Of a stretch of DNA of 64,000 nt, positions 1-7,850 are shown in pieces (position 1 is the stretch's first letter; each line of letters starts with the position of its first letter). Position numbers and translations under genes: made by a program. Under the pieces are notes generated by a model that had not been told where the DNA came from, did not search any database, and saw only the letters and a list, made by a program, of their open reading frames with translations. Location: NCBI GenBank assembly GCA_016195265.1, contig JACPZW010000013.1, positions 1 to 64,000 on the forward strand, read 5' to 3'. Source of the DNA: Acidobacteriota bacterium (lineage in GTDB: Bacteria > Acidobacteriota > Vicinamibacteria > Vicinamibacterales > CAVVIG01).

Positions 1-669
1 ATCGAGTCTGCGAGACGACGTGCCGATGCCGCCTTTCCAGCCGTAGCACACCGTGCCCGTGCCTGCGCCGACGGAACCTTCGGCGACCGGTCCCGTCTTC
101 GCGGTCGTGATCGCGTCGAGCACGTGCTCGGTCGTCACGTGCAGGCCGCGGATGTCGTTCAGTCCGCCGTCGTTGGTCTCGCCGACGACCGCGTTGACCG
201 ATCGCACCTGTTCGTTGCCCACCTGCGCGAGCGTGTAGCGGACGACGGCGTCCATCGCCGTGCCGACGCTGAGCGTGTTGGTGAGGACGATCGGCGTCTC
301 GATGGTGCCGAGCTCGGCGACCTGCGTCGAGCCGGCCAGCTTGCCGAACGCGTTGCCGACGAACGTCGCGCCGGCGACCTTGTCCTGGAATACGTTGCCG
401 CCGTGCGGGACGACGGCGGTCACGCCGGTGCGCACCTGATCGCCTTCGATAATGGTGGTCTGCCCCACGCGCACGCCGGCGACGTCGGTGATGGCGTTGA
501 GCGGCCCCGGCGCGTAGACGCCCGGCGCGATGCCGATGTCGCGCGCCCGCGGCTTCGACTGGGCGACAAGCGAAGCAACCGCAGAGATCGCGGAGAGCGC
601 GGAAACAATGAGTACAAATTCCTTCAGCGTTCTCTGCGTGCTCCGCGGTTGCTTCCTCTTCATCGTCAT
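1..669 (-). CDS. P1 family peptidase (DmpA/BapA-type, S58), 3' end outside window
   Basis: The minus strand reads open for 223 codons from an ATG at 669 to the window edge. A hydrophobic N-terminal stretch (about residues 16-32, ending near ASLVAQS) looks like a signal peptide. The mature part opens with GIAPGVYAPGPLNAITDVAGVRVGQ. It carries VVGETNDGGLND and, near residues 190-202, EGSVGAGTGT, which matches the Gly-Ser self-cleavage and nucleophile region of the DmpA/BapA beta-aminopeptidase family. The family removes N-terminal residues from peptides after autoproteolytic maturation; substrate cannot be read here. The start overlaps the stop of the upstream gene as ATGA (666-669), so the two are probably co-translated. 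Part of the signal peptide is encoded by an interspersed repeat (572-655). Confidence 0.85.
   Translation of the reverse strand, partial: MTMKRKQPRSTQRTLKEFVLIVSALSAISAVASLVAQSKPRARDIGIAPGVYAPGPLNAITDVAGVRVGQTTIIEGDQVRTGVTAVVPHGGNVFQDKVAGATFVGNAFGKLAGSTQVAELGTIETPIVLTNTLSVGTAMDAVVRYTLAQVGNEQVRSVNAVVGETNDGGLNDIRGLHVTTEHVLDAITTAKTGPVAEGSVGAGTGTVCYGWKGGIGTSSRRLD
572..655. repeat. Inverted-repeat element overlapping the signal-peptide codons of the P1 peptidase
   Basis: GAAGCAACCGC (572-582) followed by AGAG/CGGAGAGCGC words is mirrored at 625-655 by AGCGTTCTCTGCGTG and GCGGTTGCTTC. The imperfect arms of about 30 nt surround a short spacer. The 'ctctgcg..ccgcggt' word set resembles repeats scattered in acidobacterial intergenic DNA, but here it lies inside a reading frame. 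Confidence 0.55.
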
Positions 670-1235
670 GACCGCAGCGCCGCCACCTGCGCCGTCAGCT
701 GATCGAGGCGCCGCATCACCGCCTCGTGCCGTTCCGCCTCGGGCGACGGCTTCTTGCCGAAGAACGCGACCGTGCCGCCGGGATCGAGGACCGCCTTGTC
801 GATGTCGTCGAGCGACGAGAAGCCCTGCTTGTGCGCGGCGGCCTGGAGCTCGGTCATCGTGATGAGCTCGTCCTTCATCCGGTCCATGCGAATCACGCCG
901 TTCTCGATCAGGACGTCTTCCTCGCCTTCGACGAGCCGTTCGAGCTTCTCGTGCCCGTACAGCAGGCGCACCACCCAGTAGTTCACGATCAACAGCGTCG
1001 CCGCGCCGATGATGCCGCCCGTCACGGTGTTGTCGTCGCCGATGATGGCGTTCTGCACCGTGTTGGACAGCGTCAGCAGCACGACGAGGTCGAACGGGTT
1101 GAGCTGCGCGAGCTCGCGCTTGCCCGCCAGCCGCAGGCCGACGATGAGGAAGAGGTAGACGATGATGGGCCGTAGGATCTTCTCCGCGACCGGCAGCGCG
1201 AGTGCGAACATGTCGTGGAAGAGCGGCGTTTGCAT
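666..1235 (-). CDS. YetF/DUF421-like integral membrane protein
   Basis: The protein has 189 residues from the ATG at 1235. Three hydrophobic segments (about 7-30, 40-60 and 65-85) precede a soluble domain with the YetF-type run GVIRMDRMKDELITMTELQAA and a basic, acidic-rich tail. DUF421 proteins are small inner-membrane proteins with a cytosolic YetF domain; their biochemical role is poorly defined. An ATG at 1244 and longer in-frame starts exist, but a -10-like CATAAT ends 7 nt before 1235 (plus 1243-1248). That makes 1235 the best start and implies a leaderless message. The 3' end overlaps the P1 peptidase start by 4 nt, suggesting a two-gene operon. Confidence 0.8.
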   Translation of the reverse strand: MQTPLFHDMFALALPVAEKILRPIIVYLFLIVGLRLAGKRELAQLNPFDLVVLLTLSNTVQNAIIGDDNTVTGGIIGAATLLIVNYWVVRLLYGHEKLERLVEGEEDVLIENGVIRMDRMKDELITMTELQAAAHKQGFSSLDDIDKAVLDPGGTVAFFGKKPSPEAERHEAVMRRLDQLTAQVAALRS

Positions 1236-1242
1236 GGAGAGC

Positions 1243-1254
1243 ATTATGTACAAT
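1243..1254. promoter_or_regulatory. Overlapping divergent -10 elements
   Basis: On the minus strand CATAAT (1248-1243) sits 7 nt before the YetF start. On the plus strand TACAAT (1249-1254) sits 13 nt before the ATG at 1268. No convincing -35 was found for either, so assignment rests on -10 shape and spacing. Confidence 0.4.
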
Positions 1255-1267
1255 GTTGCTCGTCCGC

Positions 1268-1900
1268 ATGCGTGTCTTCGCGTTTTCCTTATTGATCCTC
1301 GCGCTGGCGCCACTCGCGCGGGCGCAGGATCCGCCGCCGCGCATCGGGCCGCTCGTCGTCGACCTCCATGGCACCTTTCTCGGCTTTCCCGAAGATCAGC
1401 TCGTCGCGGACAGCCGCGGCATGACGCTGGCGGAGCTGCCGGGTAGCGGCCTCGGCGTGCAAGTCGGGATCCACGTGTATCCCGTGCGCTGGAAGGCGAT
1501 CACATTTGGCGTGGGCGGTGAATTCGCCCGCATCAGCGCCGGCCAGACGCCGGTCGAGGGCGTGGTGGGCGTGCGTGCGGCTGAGGAGCGCTTCTCGTCG
1601 CTGACCCCGCAGGTTTCCTTCAACTTCGGGACCGGTCACGGCTGGAGCTACCTCAGCGCCGGCTTCGGCAGCTCCACGTGGTCGCTCGTGCCGCAGGGCC
1701 AGGACGCGTTCCCGCCGGATTCCGACAACGTGAAGACGCTCAATTATGGCGGCGGCGCGCGGTGGTTTGCGAAGCGGCATGTCGGTGTCAGCTTCGACCT
1801 GCGCGTGTACGCGATCAACCCCGGCTCGGCCGCTTTCAAGTTCCCTCAGCGGCCGCGAACGTCGCTGATGATGATGGGCGCGGGCGTCTCGGTAAAATGA
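1268..1900 (+). CDS. Small outer-membrane beta-barrel-like protein
   Basis: The protein has about 210 residues. MRVFAFSLLILALAPLARAQ is a clear signal peptide cleaved after ARA. The rest alternates short glycine/aromatic-rich strands (VGIHVYPVRWKAITFGVGGEFARI, WSYLSAGFGSSTWSL, TLNYGGGARWFA, VGVSFDLRVYAI) and ends on a strand (MMMGAGVSVK), as expected of an 8-stranded outer-membrane barrel of the OmpA/OmpW size class. No named family was recognised. An in-frame ATG at 1253 would add five residues; 1268 is preferred because TACAAT at 1249-1254 could serve as a -10. It is divergent from the YetF gene and ends about 25 nt before a convergent lipoprotein. Confidence 0.65.
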   Translation: MRVFAFSLLILALAPLARAQDPPPRIGPLVVDLHGTFLGFPEDQLVADSRGMTLAELPGSGLGVQVGIHVYPVRWKAITFGVGGEFARISAGQTPVEGVVGVRAAEERFSSLTPQVSFNFGTGHGWSYLSAGFGSSTWSLVPQGQDAFPPDSDNVKTLNYGGGARWFAKRHVGVSFDLRVYAINPGSAAFKFPQRPRTSLMMMGAGVSVK

Positions 1901-1924
1901 ACATCGCGGCCCGGATATCGGTCC

Positions 1925-2536
1925 TCAGCGAACGTAGAGCTTCTCGAGCGTGAGCACATCCGTTTCGGTCACACTCGCCAGGCCATTCACCAGCGACTGA
2001 CACCCGGAAAATGAAATCGATACGGCCGTAACGATCGACGTGTTCGATACCGGCGACGTGCTCGACACCGACGACGTGCTCGACACCGAAGTGGGCTGCG
2101 CGGCGGACGCTGTGATCGAGCAGCTTACCAGCGTGGATGACGGGGCCGTGGACGACGTGGCGCGTGGATCGACCGCGAGGGCGAGGGAGAGCGTGGGTGA
2201 GGCGGAAGTCCCGCCCAGCGTGACGCTCAAGGCCCCCGCCACCCGGTCAGCATCGCCGGTCAACGGGACGGGGCCGGACAACGTGACGGGGCCGGAGAAT
2301 GTCAGGTTCGTCAGCGCGAACGATGAGCTCGGCTTGTTGACCCAGCTCACGCCGATTGGACTTTTCGCGTCCTCGGCGCTCTTCAAACCGCTGGCTCGTA
2401 CCAGCGAGCCCGACCAGGCACCTGTCAAGATGATGCCCGTCGGGCGGTCAGTGGTGTCTGGCGCGGTGGCGTCGCTTCCGCAGCTGATGAAGACGCCCGC
2501 GCACGCCGCGAGCAAGAGGAGCGCGGGTCGGGTCAT
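1925..2536 (-). CDS. Ser/Thr-rich putative lipoprotein, unknown function
   Basis: The protein has 203 residues. MTRPALLLLAACAGVFISC is a lipoprotein-type signal; either the LAAC or the FISC cysteine could be lipidated. The body is rich in Ser, Thr and Val, with GSLVRASGLKSAEDAK and a central run of three six-residue repeats (TSSVSS/TSPVSN/TSIVTA) encoded by the tandem DNA repeat at 2038-2091. Near the C-terminus SISFSGCQSLVNGLASVTETDVLTLEKLYVR could form a small beta domain. TATTAG lies 7 nt before the ATG, consistent with a leaderless transcript. No family recognised. Confidence 0.55.
   Translation of the reverse strand: MTRPALLLLAACAGVFISCGSDATAPDTTDRPTGIILTGAWSGSLVRASGLKSAEDAKSPIGVSWVNKPSSSFALTNLTFSGPVTLSGPVPLTGDADRVAGALSVTLGGTSASPTLSLALAVDPRATSSTAPSSTLVSCSITASAAQPTSVSSTSSVSSTSPVSNTSIVTAVSISFSGCQSLVNGLASVTETDVLTLEKLYVR
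2038..2091. repeat. Three tandem 18-bp units in a coding sequence
   Basis: The unit ACGTGCTCGACACCGACG occurs three times (2038-2055, 2056-2073, 2074-2091) with 1-3 mismatches. It encodes a six-residue Ser/Thr repeat in the overlapping lipoprotein gene and so can expand or contract without changing frame. Confidence 0.8.
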
Positions 2537-2562
2537 CGACACACTAATACCATACCCCAACG

Positions 2563-2663
2563 AATTGGGTAGTTGAGTAATTGGGTAAGTGGGTAATCGC
2601 TGCGCGCTAGCTGGCACCAACCACCCACTTATCCAACTACCCACTTACCCAAGTACTCAATTA
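2563..2663. repeat. Iterated-word hairpin, TTGGGTAR type
   Basis: Left arm 2563-2598 is a run of 8-bp words (TTGGGTAG, TTGAGTAA, TTGGGTAA, GTGGGTAA). Right arm 2622-2663 is the mirrored run (CACCCACT, TATCCAAC, TACCCACT, TACCCAAG, TACTCAAT). The 23-nt spacer includes GCGCGCTAGC. The right arm contains the TAA stop of the ADOP gene (2663-2661). Confidence 0.85.
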
Positions 2664-4740
2664 CGACTCTCTCAGCGCCGTCATCGGATCGACCTGCGTC
2701 GCGCGGCGGGCCGGGATGTAGCTCGCGAACAGCGTGACGGTGAGCAGGCCGATGGCCACGCCTGCAAACGTCAGCGGATCCGTTGCGCTCACGTTGAACA
2801 GCAGGCCGCGAATGAGCCGGCCGCCCGCGATCGCGATCGCCGATCCGATCAGCACGCCGGTGACCGCGAGCCGGCCGCCTTCGCCGATTACCATCCGCGG
2901 CACGTCGGCCGGTCGCGCGCCGATGGCCATCCGCACGCCGATCTCGTGCGTGCGCTGCGTCACAGAGTACGCGACGACGCCGTAGACGCCGACGGCCGCC
3001 AGCGCAAGCGCGAGGCCGCCGAGCAGCGTGAACAGCAGCATGTTCAGCCGCCGATCCGACGTCGAATCCGTCAGCACCTGCTCCATCGTCGCGATGTCGG
3101 AGACGCCGAGGCCCGGATCGACCGCGCGGATCGCGGCGCGCGCGTAACTCGTTGCCGCGAGCGGATCGCCGGACGTGCGCACGACCCACGTCATCGTCGG
3201 CACCGCAAGCGCGTCCGCCTCGCCGAACCGGAACTGCATGTGCGGCCGGTACATCTCCGGCCGCGCGTCCATGTCGAGCCCGCGATGGTGCACGTCGGCG
3301 ACGACGCCCACGATGGTGATCCACCGGTCGTTGGGTCCCATCGTCAACCGTCTGCCGAGGGGAGTCTGTCCCGGCCAGTACTTCCTCGCCATCGACTCGT
3401 TGATGACGATCACCGGCAGCGTGTCCGCGCGATCGGCGTCGGTGAACGTACGGCCGGCGCGCACCGTCGTGCCCATGGCCTCGAAGTAGCCCGGCGTCAC
3501 GACCTGCCAGTCCGCGGCGCGGCCGATGCGGCTCGTCGGCGCATCGCCCTCGATGACGAGGCTCCAGTCGCCGCGTGTGCTCGCCAGCGGCAGGCCCGTC
3601 ACCGCGCCGGCGGCCTCGACGCCGGGCGATTCTCGCATCCGGCGCTGGATGTCGGCGTACGCGACCGCCATCGCCTTGCCGTTGGTGTACTGCGTCGGCG
3701 GCAGCGTCGTGCGCGGCGTCAGCACGTGCGCCGCGTTGAACCCGGCGTCCACGTCGAGCAGGCGCGCGAAGCTGCGCGCGAGGAGCATCGCCGCGGCCAC
3801 GAGGACGACAGACGCCGCGATCTCCGACACGATGAGCACACGGCGCAGCCATCCGGTGGCGACGCGCGAGTCGCGTCCGCCCGCCTTCAGCACCGGCTGC
3901 AGATCCGCTGTCGACGACTGCAGCGCCGGCACGATGCCGAAGACCACGCCGGTCACGGTCGAGATAACCGCCGTGAAGGCGAGGACGCGGCCGTCGATCG
4001 CGATGTCCTGCACGCGCGGAATTTTCAGCGGATCGAGCGCGACCAAACCTCGAGTGAGCGCCCACGCGAGCGCGATGCCGAGCGCGCCGCCGAATCCCGA
4101 GAGAATCATCGACTCCGTCAGCAGCTGACGGACCACCTGCCAGCGCCCCGTGCCGAGCACGACACGGATCGCGATCTCTTTCTGGCGCGTTTCGGACCGC
4201 GCCAGGTGCAGGTTGCCGACGTTGGCGCAGGCGATGAGCAGCACCGCACCGACGGCGAGGAACAGCATGAGCAGCGCGGGCCGGACGTCGCCGAAGACTT
4301 CAGAGGGCGCGGTCGCGAGCGTGACGCCCGCTTTCAGGCGGCCGATCGCGCTGACGCCGTGGTTGCCGCGCTGCTGCGGATCGTTGGGCGGAAGCGCGAG
4401 CGGCACCCAGCTGCACGGTCGCCGCACGCACGCGCACGGGCTCGCCGCCGCCGGTCAGGTTGAACGACGCGGAGCTGAACGCCGCGACGTTCTCGAGCGA
4501 CTGCAACTGGGTCTGGTAGTCCGCCAGTTCCGGCTGAGAGACCCACGTCTTCGCCCAGTTCGTCCAGTGGCTCCACAGCATGACGACGCGGTCCGGCTCG
4601 CTGTACGGCAGCGGCCGCAGCAGGACGGCGTTGACGATGCCGAAGATCGCGGAATTGGCGCCGATGCCGAGTGCGAGCGTCAGCAGGGTGACGCCCGTGA
4701 ACGAAGGCTGCTTGAGGAGCGAGCGAACCGCATAACGCAT
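2661..4740 (-). pseudogene. ADOP-family ABC transporter permease (FtsX/MacB type), deleted and frameshifted
   Basis: The N-terminal part (4740 to about 4420) begins [20 protein letters not shown] and continues [25 protein letters not shown], a hallmark of acidobacterial duplicated orphan permeases. It reaches [11 protein letters not shown] and then leaves frame. The remaining part, in another frame (about 4415-2661), resumes at [29 protein letters not shown] and runs to the end with both FtsX-like membrane blocks (LLFLAVGAVLLIACANVGNLHLAR and GVYGVVAYSVTQRTHEIGVRMAIGA). Normal family members have roughly 100 residues of the periplasmic core between these points. About 300 bp therefore appear deleted near 4410-4425, with loss of frame. 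It is most likely a pseudogene; an assembly error is the alternative. No ATPase gene adjoins it, as is usual for ADOPs. Confidence 0.8.
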
Positions 4741-4772
4741 GCGGGCTTAGACGGGAGGAGGGTGTGTAGGGG

Positions 4773-5113
4773 TTGACTAAGTCAATTGGGTAGTTGGGTA
4801 GGGCAGGGTAATTGGATAAGTGCTTCCCGCCGCCGTCGTCCCCGGCCATATCAGCGGCGCCGCTCGTTCAGCCGTGCCGTTCCGACCTGTCTGGAAAATA
4901 TTGCGACGAGTTCGGTAGATTCGCGCTGCAATCGTCAAAAGCTCGATCACATCGAGGCCGAATTGATACGTGCGCTGCTTGAGTTGATCCGCTTGTTCGC
5001 GCATGCCCGCGGCGGGAGCATGATGTGTGCCAGTCAGGGCATGAGGTTTTCAGGTCCGCGCGATCGCGATTACCCAGTTACCCAACTACTCACTTACCCA
5101 ATTCAACTTAGTG
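4773..5113. repeat. Inverted TTGGGTAR-type arms flanking a gene remnant
   Basis: Arm 4773-4816 (GACTAAGTC, AATTGGGTAG, TTGGGTAG, GTAATTGG) is the inverse of arm 5069-5113 (ATTACCCAG, TTACCCAACTACTCAC, TTACCCAATT, CAACTTAGTGA). The arms match over about 40 nt and enclose a decayed four-helix-bundle gene. The right arm reaches the TGA of the DUF4389 gene. Confidence 0.75.
4850..5004 (-). pseudogene. Remnant of a four-helix-bundle (23S rRNA IVP-like) protein gene
   Basis: From an ATG at 5004 the frame gives MREQADQLKQRTYQFGLDVIELL, closely resembling the N-terminus of the small four-helix-bundle proteins first noted in 23S rRNA intervening sequences. The expected later motif (LPxS...GRQLxRSGTSVGANYRAA) is only recognisable as scraps in three different frames (NLPNSSQ; RQVGTA), so several indels have destroyed it. 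The remaining frame runs into the flanking repeat arm. No product is expected. The rest of 4741-5102 holds only the repeat arms. Confidence 0.5.
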
Positions 5114-5726
5114 AGAAGGGCGGATACTCATCAACCAGCAGCAGGACGTAGGCCTCGACTCTCAGCAGCCATCGCAGCGTCCCCACGCCGAACTCGTAGA
5201 GCCCGCCCGGATACTCGCCCGTGATCAGAATCAGGAACCACGACACGATCGCAGTGATCCACCACGCGAAGACGATGAAGAACAGCAGAATGAAGTGCGG
5301 GATCGCGAGAAAGAGCCGCAGGCCGACCGTCACGCGATCGCGCGGGCCGGCGGGATCCGTCACGGTCAGCGACGCCGGGTACTCCGCGTCGCCGAACGGC
5401 GGGTACCGATCTTCGAGCAGCATCATGTACGCGAGCGCGCGCACGCGCCAGCGCATGTAGAACGTCGTGAATTGGCGGATGCCGCCGATGTGCGCGCCGC
5501 CGAACACGATCGTGAACCAGCTGATGATCGCCAGCACGAACGCGACCACGCCCAGCAATCCAGTCTCGCTGCCGGCACCGCTGGCGTGGAGCCGCGTCGA
5601 GAAGCTGAAACCGACGCCGCCCACGAGAATCAGATGAGGAATTGCGAGCAGCAGGCGGAAGGCGACGGTAAGACGATTCCGGTTCGTCCGCAGAGGCTCG
5701 ACGTTGACGACCACGGGGTAGCTCAT
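5103..5726 (-). CDS. DUF4389 membrane protein with duplicated domain
   Basis: The protein has 207 residues from MSYPVVVNVEPLRTNRNRLT. Two similar halves each contain a charged N-terminal strip, LLLAIPHLIL / LFLAIPHFILL, a second hydrophobic block, and a closing motif (RWRVRALAYMMLLEDRYPPFG and RWLLRVEAYVLLLVDEYPPFS). This is the pattern of the DUF4389 family of inner-membrane proteins of unknown function, with about four membrane segments. Start choice: TATGAT (plus 5734-5739) lies 7 nt before 5726; in-frame ATGs at 5735 and 5738 overlap that hexamer. The TGA stop at 5105-5103 is inside an iterated repeat arm. Confidence 0.75.
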   Translation of the reverse strand: MSYPVVVNVEPLRTNRNRLTVAFRLLLAIPHLILVGGVGFSFSTRLHASGAGSETGLLGVVAFVLAIISWFTIVFGGAHIGGIRQFTTFYMRWRVRALAYMMLLEDRYPPFGDAEYPASLTVTDPAGPRDRVTVGLRLFLAIPHFILLFFIVFAWWITAIVSWFLILITGEYPGGLYEFGVGTLRWLLRVEAYVLLLVDEYPPFSLS

Positions 5727-5742
5727 GGGAGACATCATAGGG

Positions 5743-5815
5743 CAAAGGGCTGAGGGCTGAAGTTGGAAGTTAGAAGGTAGAAGGCAGAAGGCAGAAGGCA
5801 GAACGTAGAAGGTAA
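5743..5815. repeat. One-sided iterated-word tract (AGGGCTG, then AGAAGGC words)
   Basis: 7-bp words repeat directly: AGGGCTG twice (about 5743-5759), then GAAGGCA/AGAAGGT variants about eight times to 5815. The last AGAAGG serves as a plausible ribosome binding site 6 nt before the ATG at 5817. Confidence 0.8.
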
Positions 5816-5816
5816 G

Positions 5817-7778
5817 ATGCCCACCATGCGAGTCGCGTTCGTCGTGGCCCTGAGCGCAGTCCTTTTCGGCATCGCGCCGCAAACGCCGTCCGCACCGGCC
5901 GAGCACGGGACGTTACGGCTCCACTACGTGCAGAAGCCGATCGGCTACGAGCGGTACGACCTCGCCCGTGACGGCGACGCGTTCCAGATGTCGTCGGATT
6001 TCGATTTCACCGACCGCGGCGGCAACGTCCACCTGAACGCCACGCTCCGAACGAAAGCCGACTACACGCCGGTACATTTCACCGCGAAAGGCAAGAGCTA
6101 TCGGTTCGTCAACGTGGACTCGGACGTCATCGTCGATGGCACCAGCGCCACGGTGCGCGCGGACGGCGCAGAGGCGAAGATCACGGTGCCCGCGATTTTC
6201 TACACCGTGGACGGCTACGCGCCGTTCTCGGCGCAGATGCTGATGCTGCGCTACTGGAAGCAGCACGGCGAGCCGCGCGTCATCCGCACGGTGCCCGGTT
6301 CGCCCGGCAATGACGTCTACGTCGAAAGCCGCGGCCGCGAGGCCATCCGCATCGGCACGAAGGCCGTCCGCCTCGAGCGCTTCGTCATCGACGGAGTCGT
6401 CTGGGGACGCGAGACGCTGTGGCTGGACGAAGACGGATCGCTCGCCGCCGCGATCACGCGCGCCGGCGGTCTGGGCTTCGAAGCCGTGCGCGAGGACCTC
6501 GAGTCCGCGCTCGTCGCGTTCGTCCAGCGCGCGACCATCGATCGCCTTGGGGATCTTGAAACCATCACGGCGCGGACGCCGCCGCTCAAGATCGGCACCT
6601 ACGCGATGGTCGGCGGGACCATTGTTGACGGTACCGGGCGCCCCGCGATCGCCGATGGCGTCGTCGTCGTCCGCGACGGGAAGATCGCCGACGTCGGCCC
6701 GCGCGCGTCCGTCACGATTCCCGAGGGCGTCGTGACCGTTCCCATCGACGGCAAGACGGTGATTCCCGGCTTGTGGGACATGCACACGCACGTCACGCAG
6801 GTCGAGTGGGCGCCGGTGTACCTCGGCGCCGGCGTGACGACCGTCCGTGACATGGGCAACGAGTTCGAGTTCATCACGGCCCTGCGCAAGGACATCAACG
6901 CCGGCCGTGCGCTCGGGCCGCGGCTGCTCCTCGCGGGCCTCATCGATGGTCCCGGGCCGAATGCGTTCGGCGTGTACTATGCGGCGACACCCGACGAGGC
7001 GAAACAGGTCGTCGGGAAGTACCACGACGCCGGATTCGAGCAGATCAAGATTTACAGCCTGATCACGCCGCCGATGGTCGAAGCGATCGCCGCGGAGGCG
7101 CATCGGCTCGGCATGACGGTCACCGGTCACGTGCCGAACGGGATGACGATCGATCAGGCCGCCATCGCGGGCATGGACCAGGTCGCGCATCTCGCGATTC
7201 GCGGCGAAGCGGGATCGGACGAAGTGAACCGCATTATCGGTGTGCTGAAGGACCGCAGGACGGTGATCGATCCGACGCAGTCGTGGAACGAGCTGCTCGG
7301 CCACGCCGCCGGCGCGCCGATCGCCGCGTTCCAGCCTGGCGTGACGAAGATCCCGCCGCCGCTCAACCGGCTGTTCTCGAATGCCGGCACCGCGGGAATC
7401 GATGCCGCGACCGCGCGCACGCGGCTCGAACGCGGATTGCGGATCGTGAAGGCGCTCCATGATGCCGGCGTCCCGGTCGTCGTCGGAACGGACGAGGGCA
7501 TCCCCGGCCACAGCGTGCACCGCGAGATCGAGCTCTACGTCGAGGCGGGATTCACGCCGATGGAGGCGCTGCAGGCGGCGACGATCGCGTCGGCAAGGGC
7601 GATGAAGCTGGACGGCGAGCTCGGGACGATCGAGAAAGGGAAGCGCGCGGACCTCGTCGTGCTGAACGCGAATCCGCTGGAGAAGATTCAGAACATCCGC
7701 ACAGTGCGCTGGACGATCAAGGACGGCAAGGTCTACGACGCGCCCACGCTCTGGCGCAGCGTGCGATTCCAGCCGTAG
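5817..7778 (+). CDS. Secreted amidohydrolase (imidazolonepropionase-like) with N-terminal beta domain
   Basis: The protein has 653 residues. The signal peptide MPTMRVAFVVALSAVLFGIAPQTPSA leads into about 220 residues of beta-rich sequence with no recognised family. An amidohydrolase TIM barrel follows from about residue 260. The metal site starts with PGLWDMHTHV (near 318-326), followed by GVTTVRDMGNE, a Lys-containing EQIKIYSL strand, GHVPNGM and DQVAHLA (His ligands), and GTDEGIPGHSVHREIELYVEAGFTPMEAL. It closes with GELGTIEKGKRADLVVLNANPLEKIQNIRTV. The family hydrolyses cyclic or peptide amide bonds; substrate is unknown. SD AGAAGG comes from the upstream repeat tract. A second paralogue lies at 49565-51013. 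Confidence 0.85.
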   Translation: MPTMRVAFVVALSAVLFGIAPQTPSAPAEHGTLRLHYVQKPIGYERYDLARDGDAFQMSSDFDFTDRGGNVHLNATLRTKADYTPVHFTAKGKSYRFVNVDSDVIVDGTSATVRADGAEAKITVPAIFYTVDGYAPFSAQMLMLRYWKQHGEPRVIRTVPGSPGNDVYVESRGREAIRIGTKAVRLERFVIDGVVWGRETLWLDEDGSLAAAITRAGGLGFEAVREDLESALVAFVQRATIDRLGDLETITARTPPLKIGTYAMVGGTIVDGTGRPAIADGVVVVRDGKIADVGPRASVTIPEGVVTVPIDGKTVIPGLWDMHTHVTQVEWAPVYLGAGVTTVRDMGNEFEFITALRKDINAGRALGPRLLLAGLIDGPGPNAFGVYYAATPDEAKQVVGKYHDAGFEQIKIYSLITPPMVEAIAAEAHRLGMTVTGHVPNGMTIDQAAIAGMDQVAHLAIRGEAGSDEVNRIIGVLKDRRTVIDPTQSWNELLGHAAGAPIAAFQPGVTKIPPPLNRLFSNAGTAGIDAATARTRLERGLRIVKALHDAGVPVVVGTDEGIPGHSVHREIELYVEAGFTPMEALQAATIASARAMKLDGELGTIEKGKRADLVVLNANPLEKIQNIRTVRWTIKDGKVYDAPTLWRSVRFQP

Positions 7779-7793
7779 ACAATGGCGGAACTG

Positions 7794-7850
7794 TAGGCCG
7801 GGTCCTTTCGGACCCGGCCCGAGCAGGCGGGTCCAAAAGGACCCGCCCTA
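7794..7850. repeat. Bipartite palindromic element GTAG..GGGTCC/GGACCC..CTA
   Basis: Two hairpins lie in tandem: GGCCGGGTCC with GGACCCGGCC (7796-7819) and AGGCGGGTCC-AAAA-GGACCCGCC (7825-7847). They are bounded by TAGG on the left and CCTA on the right. The element fills the gap between two convergent genes and abuts the TAA of the MFS gene, so it may also act as a bidirectional terminator. Confidence 0.9.

Noticed and set aside
124-702. Long plus-strand frames opposite the P1 peptidase and opposite many other genes (for example 2589-4463, 12225-14678, 24125-26473, 57054-59534)
   Set aside because: They are Arg/His/Asp-rich antisense shadows produced by GC-rich codon bias; the opposite strand has domain-bearing genes.
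4300-4470. The ADOP frame change as programmed frameshifting
   Set aside because: About 100 family-conserved residues are missing at the same point, so a simple recoding event would not restore a normal protein; deletion or assembly error explains it better.
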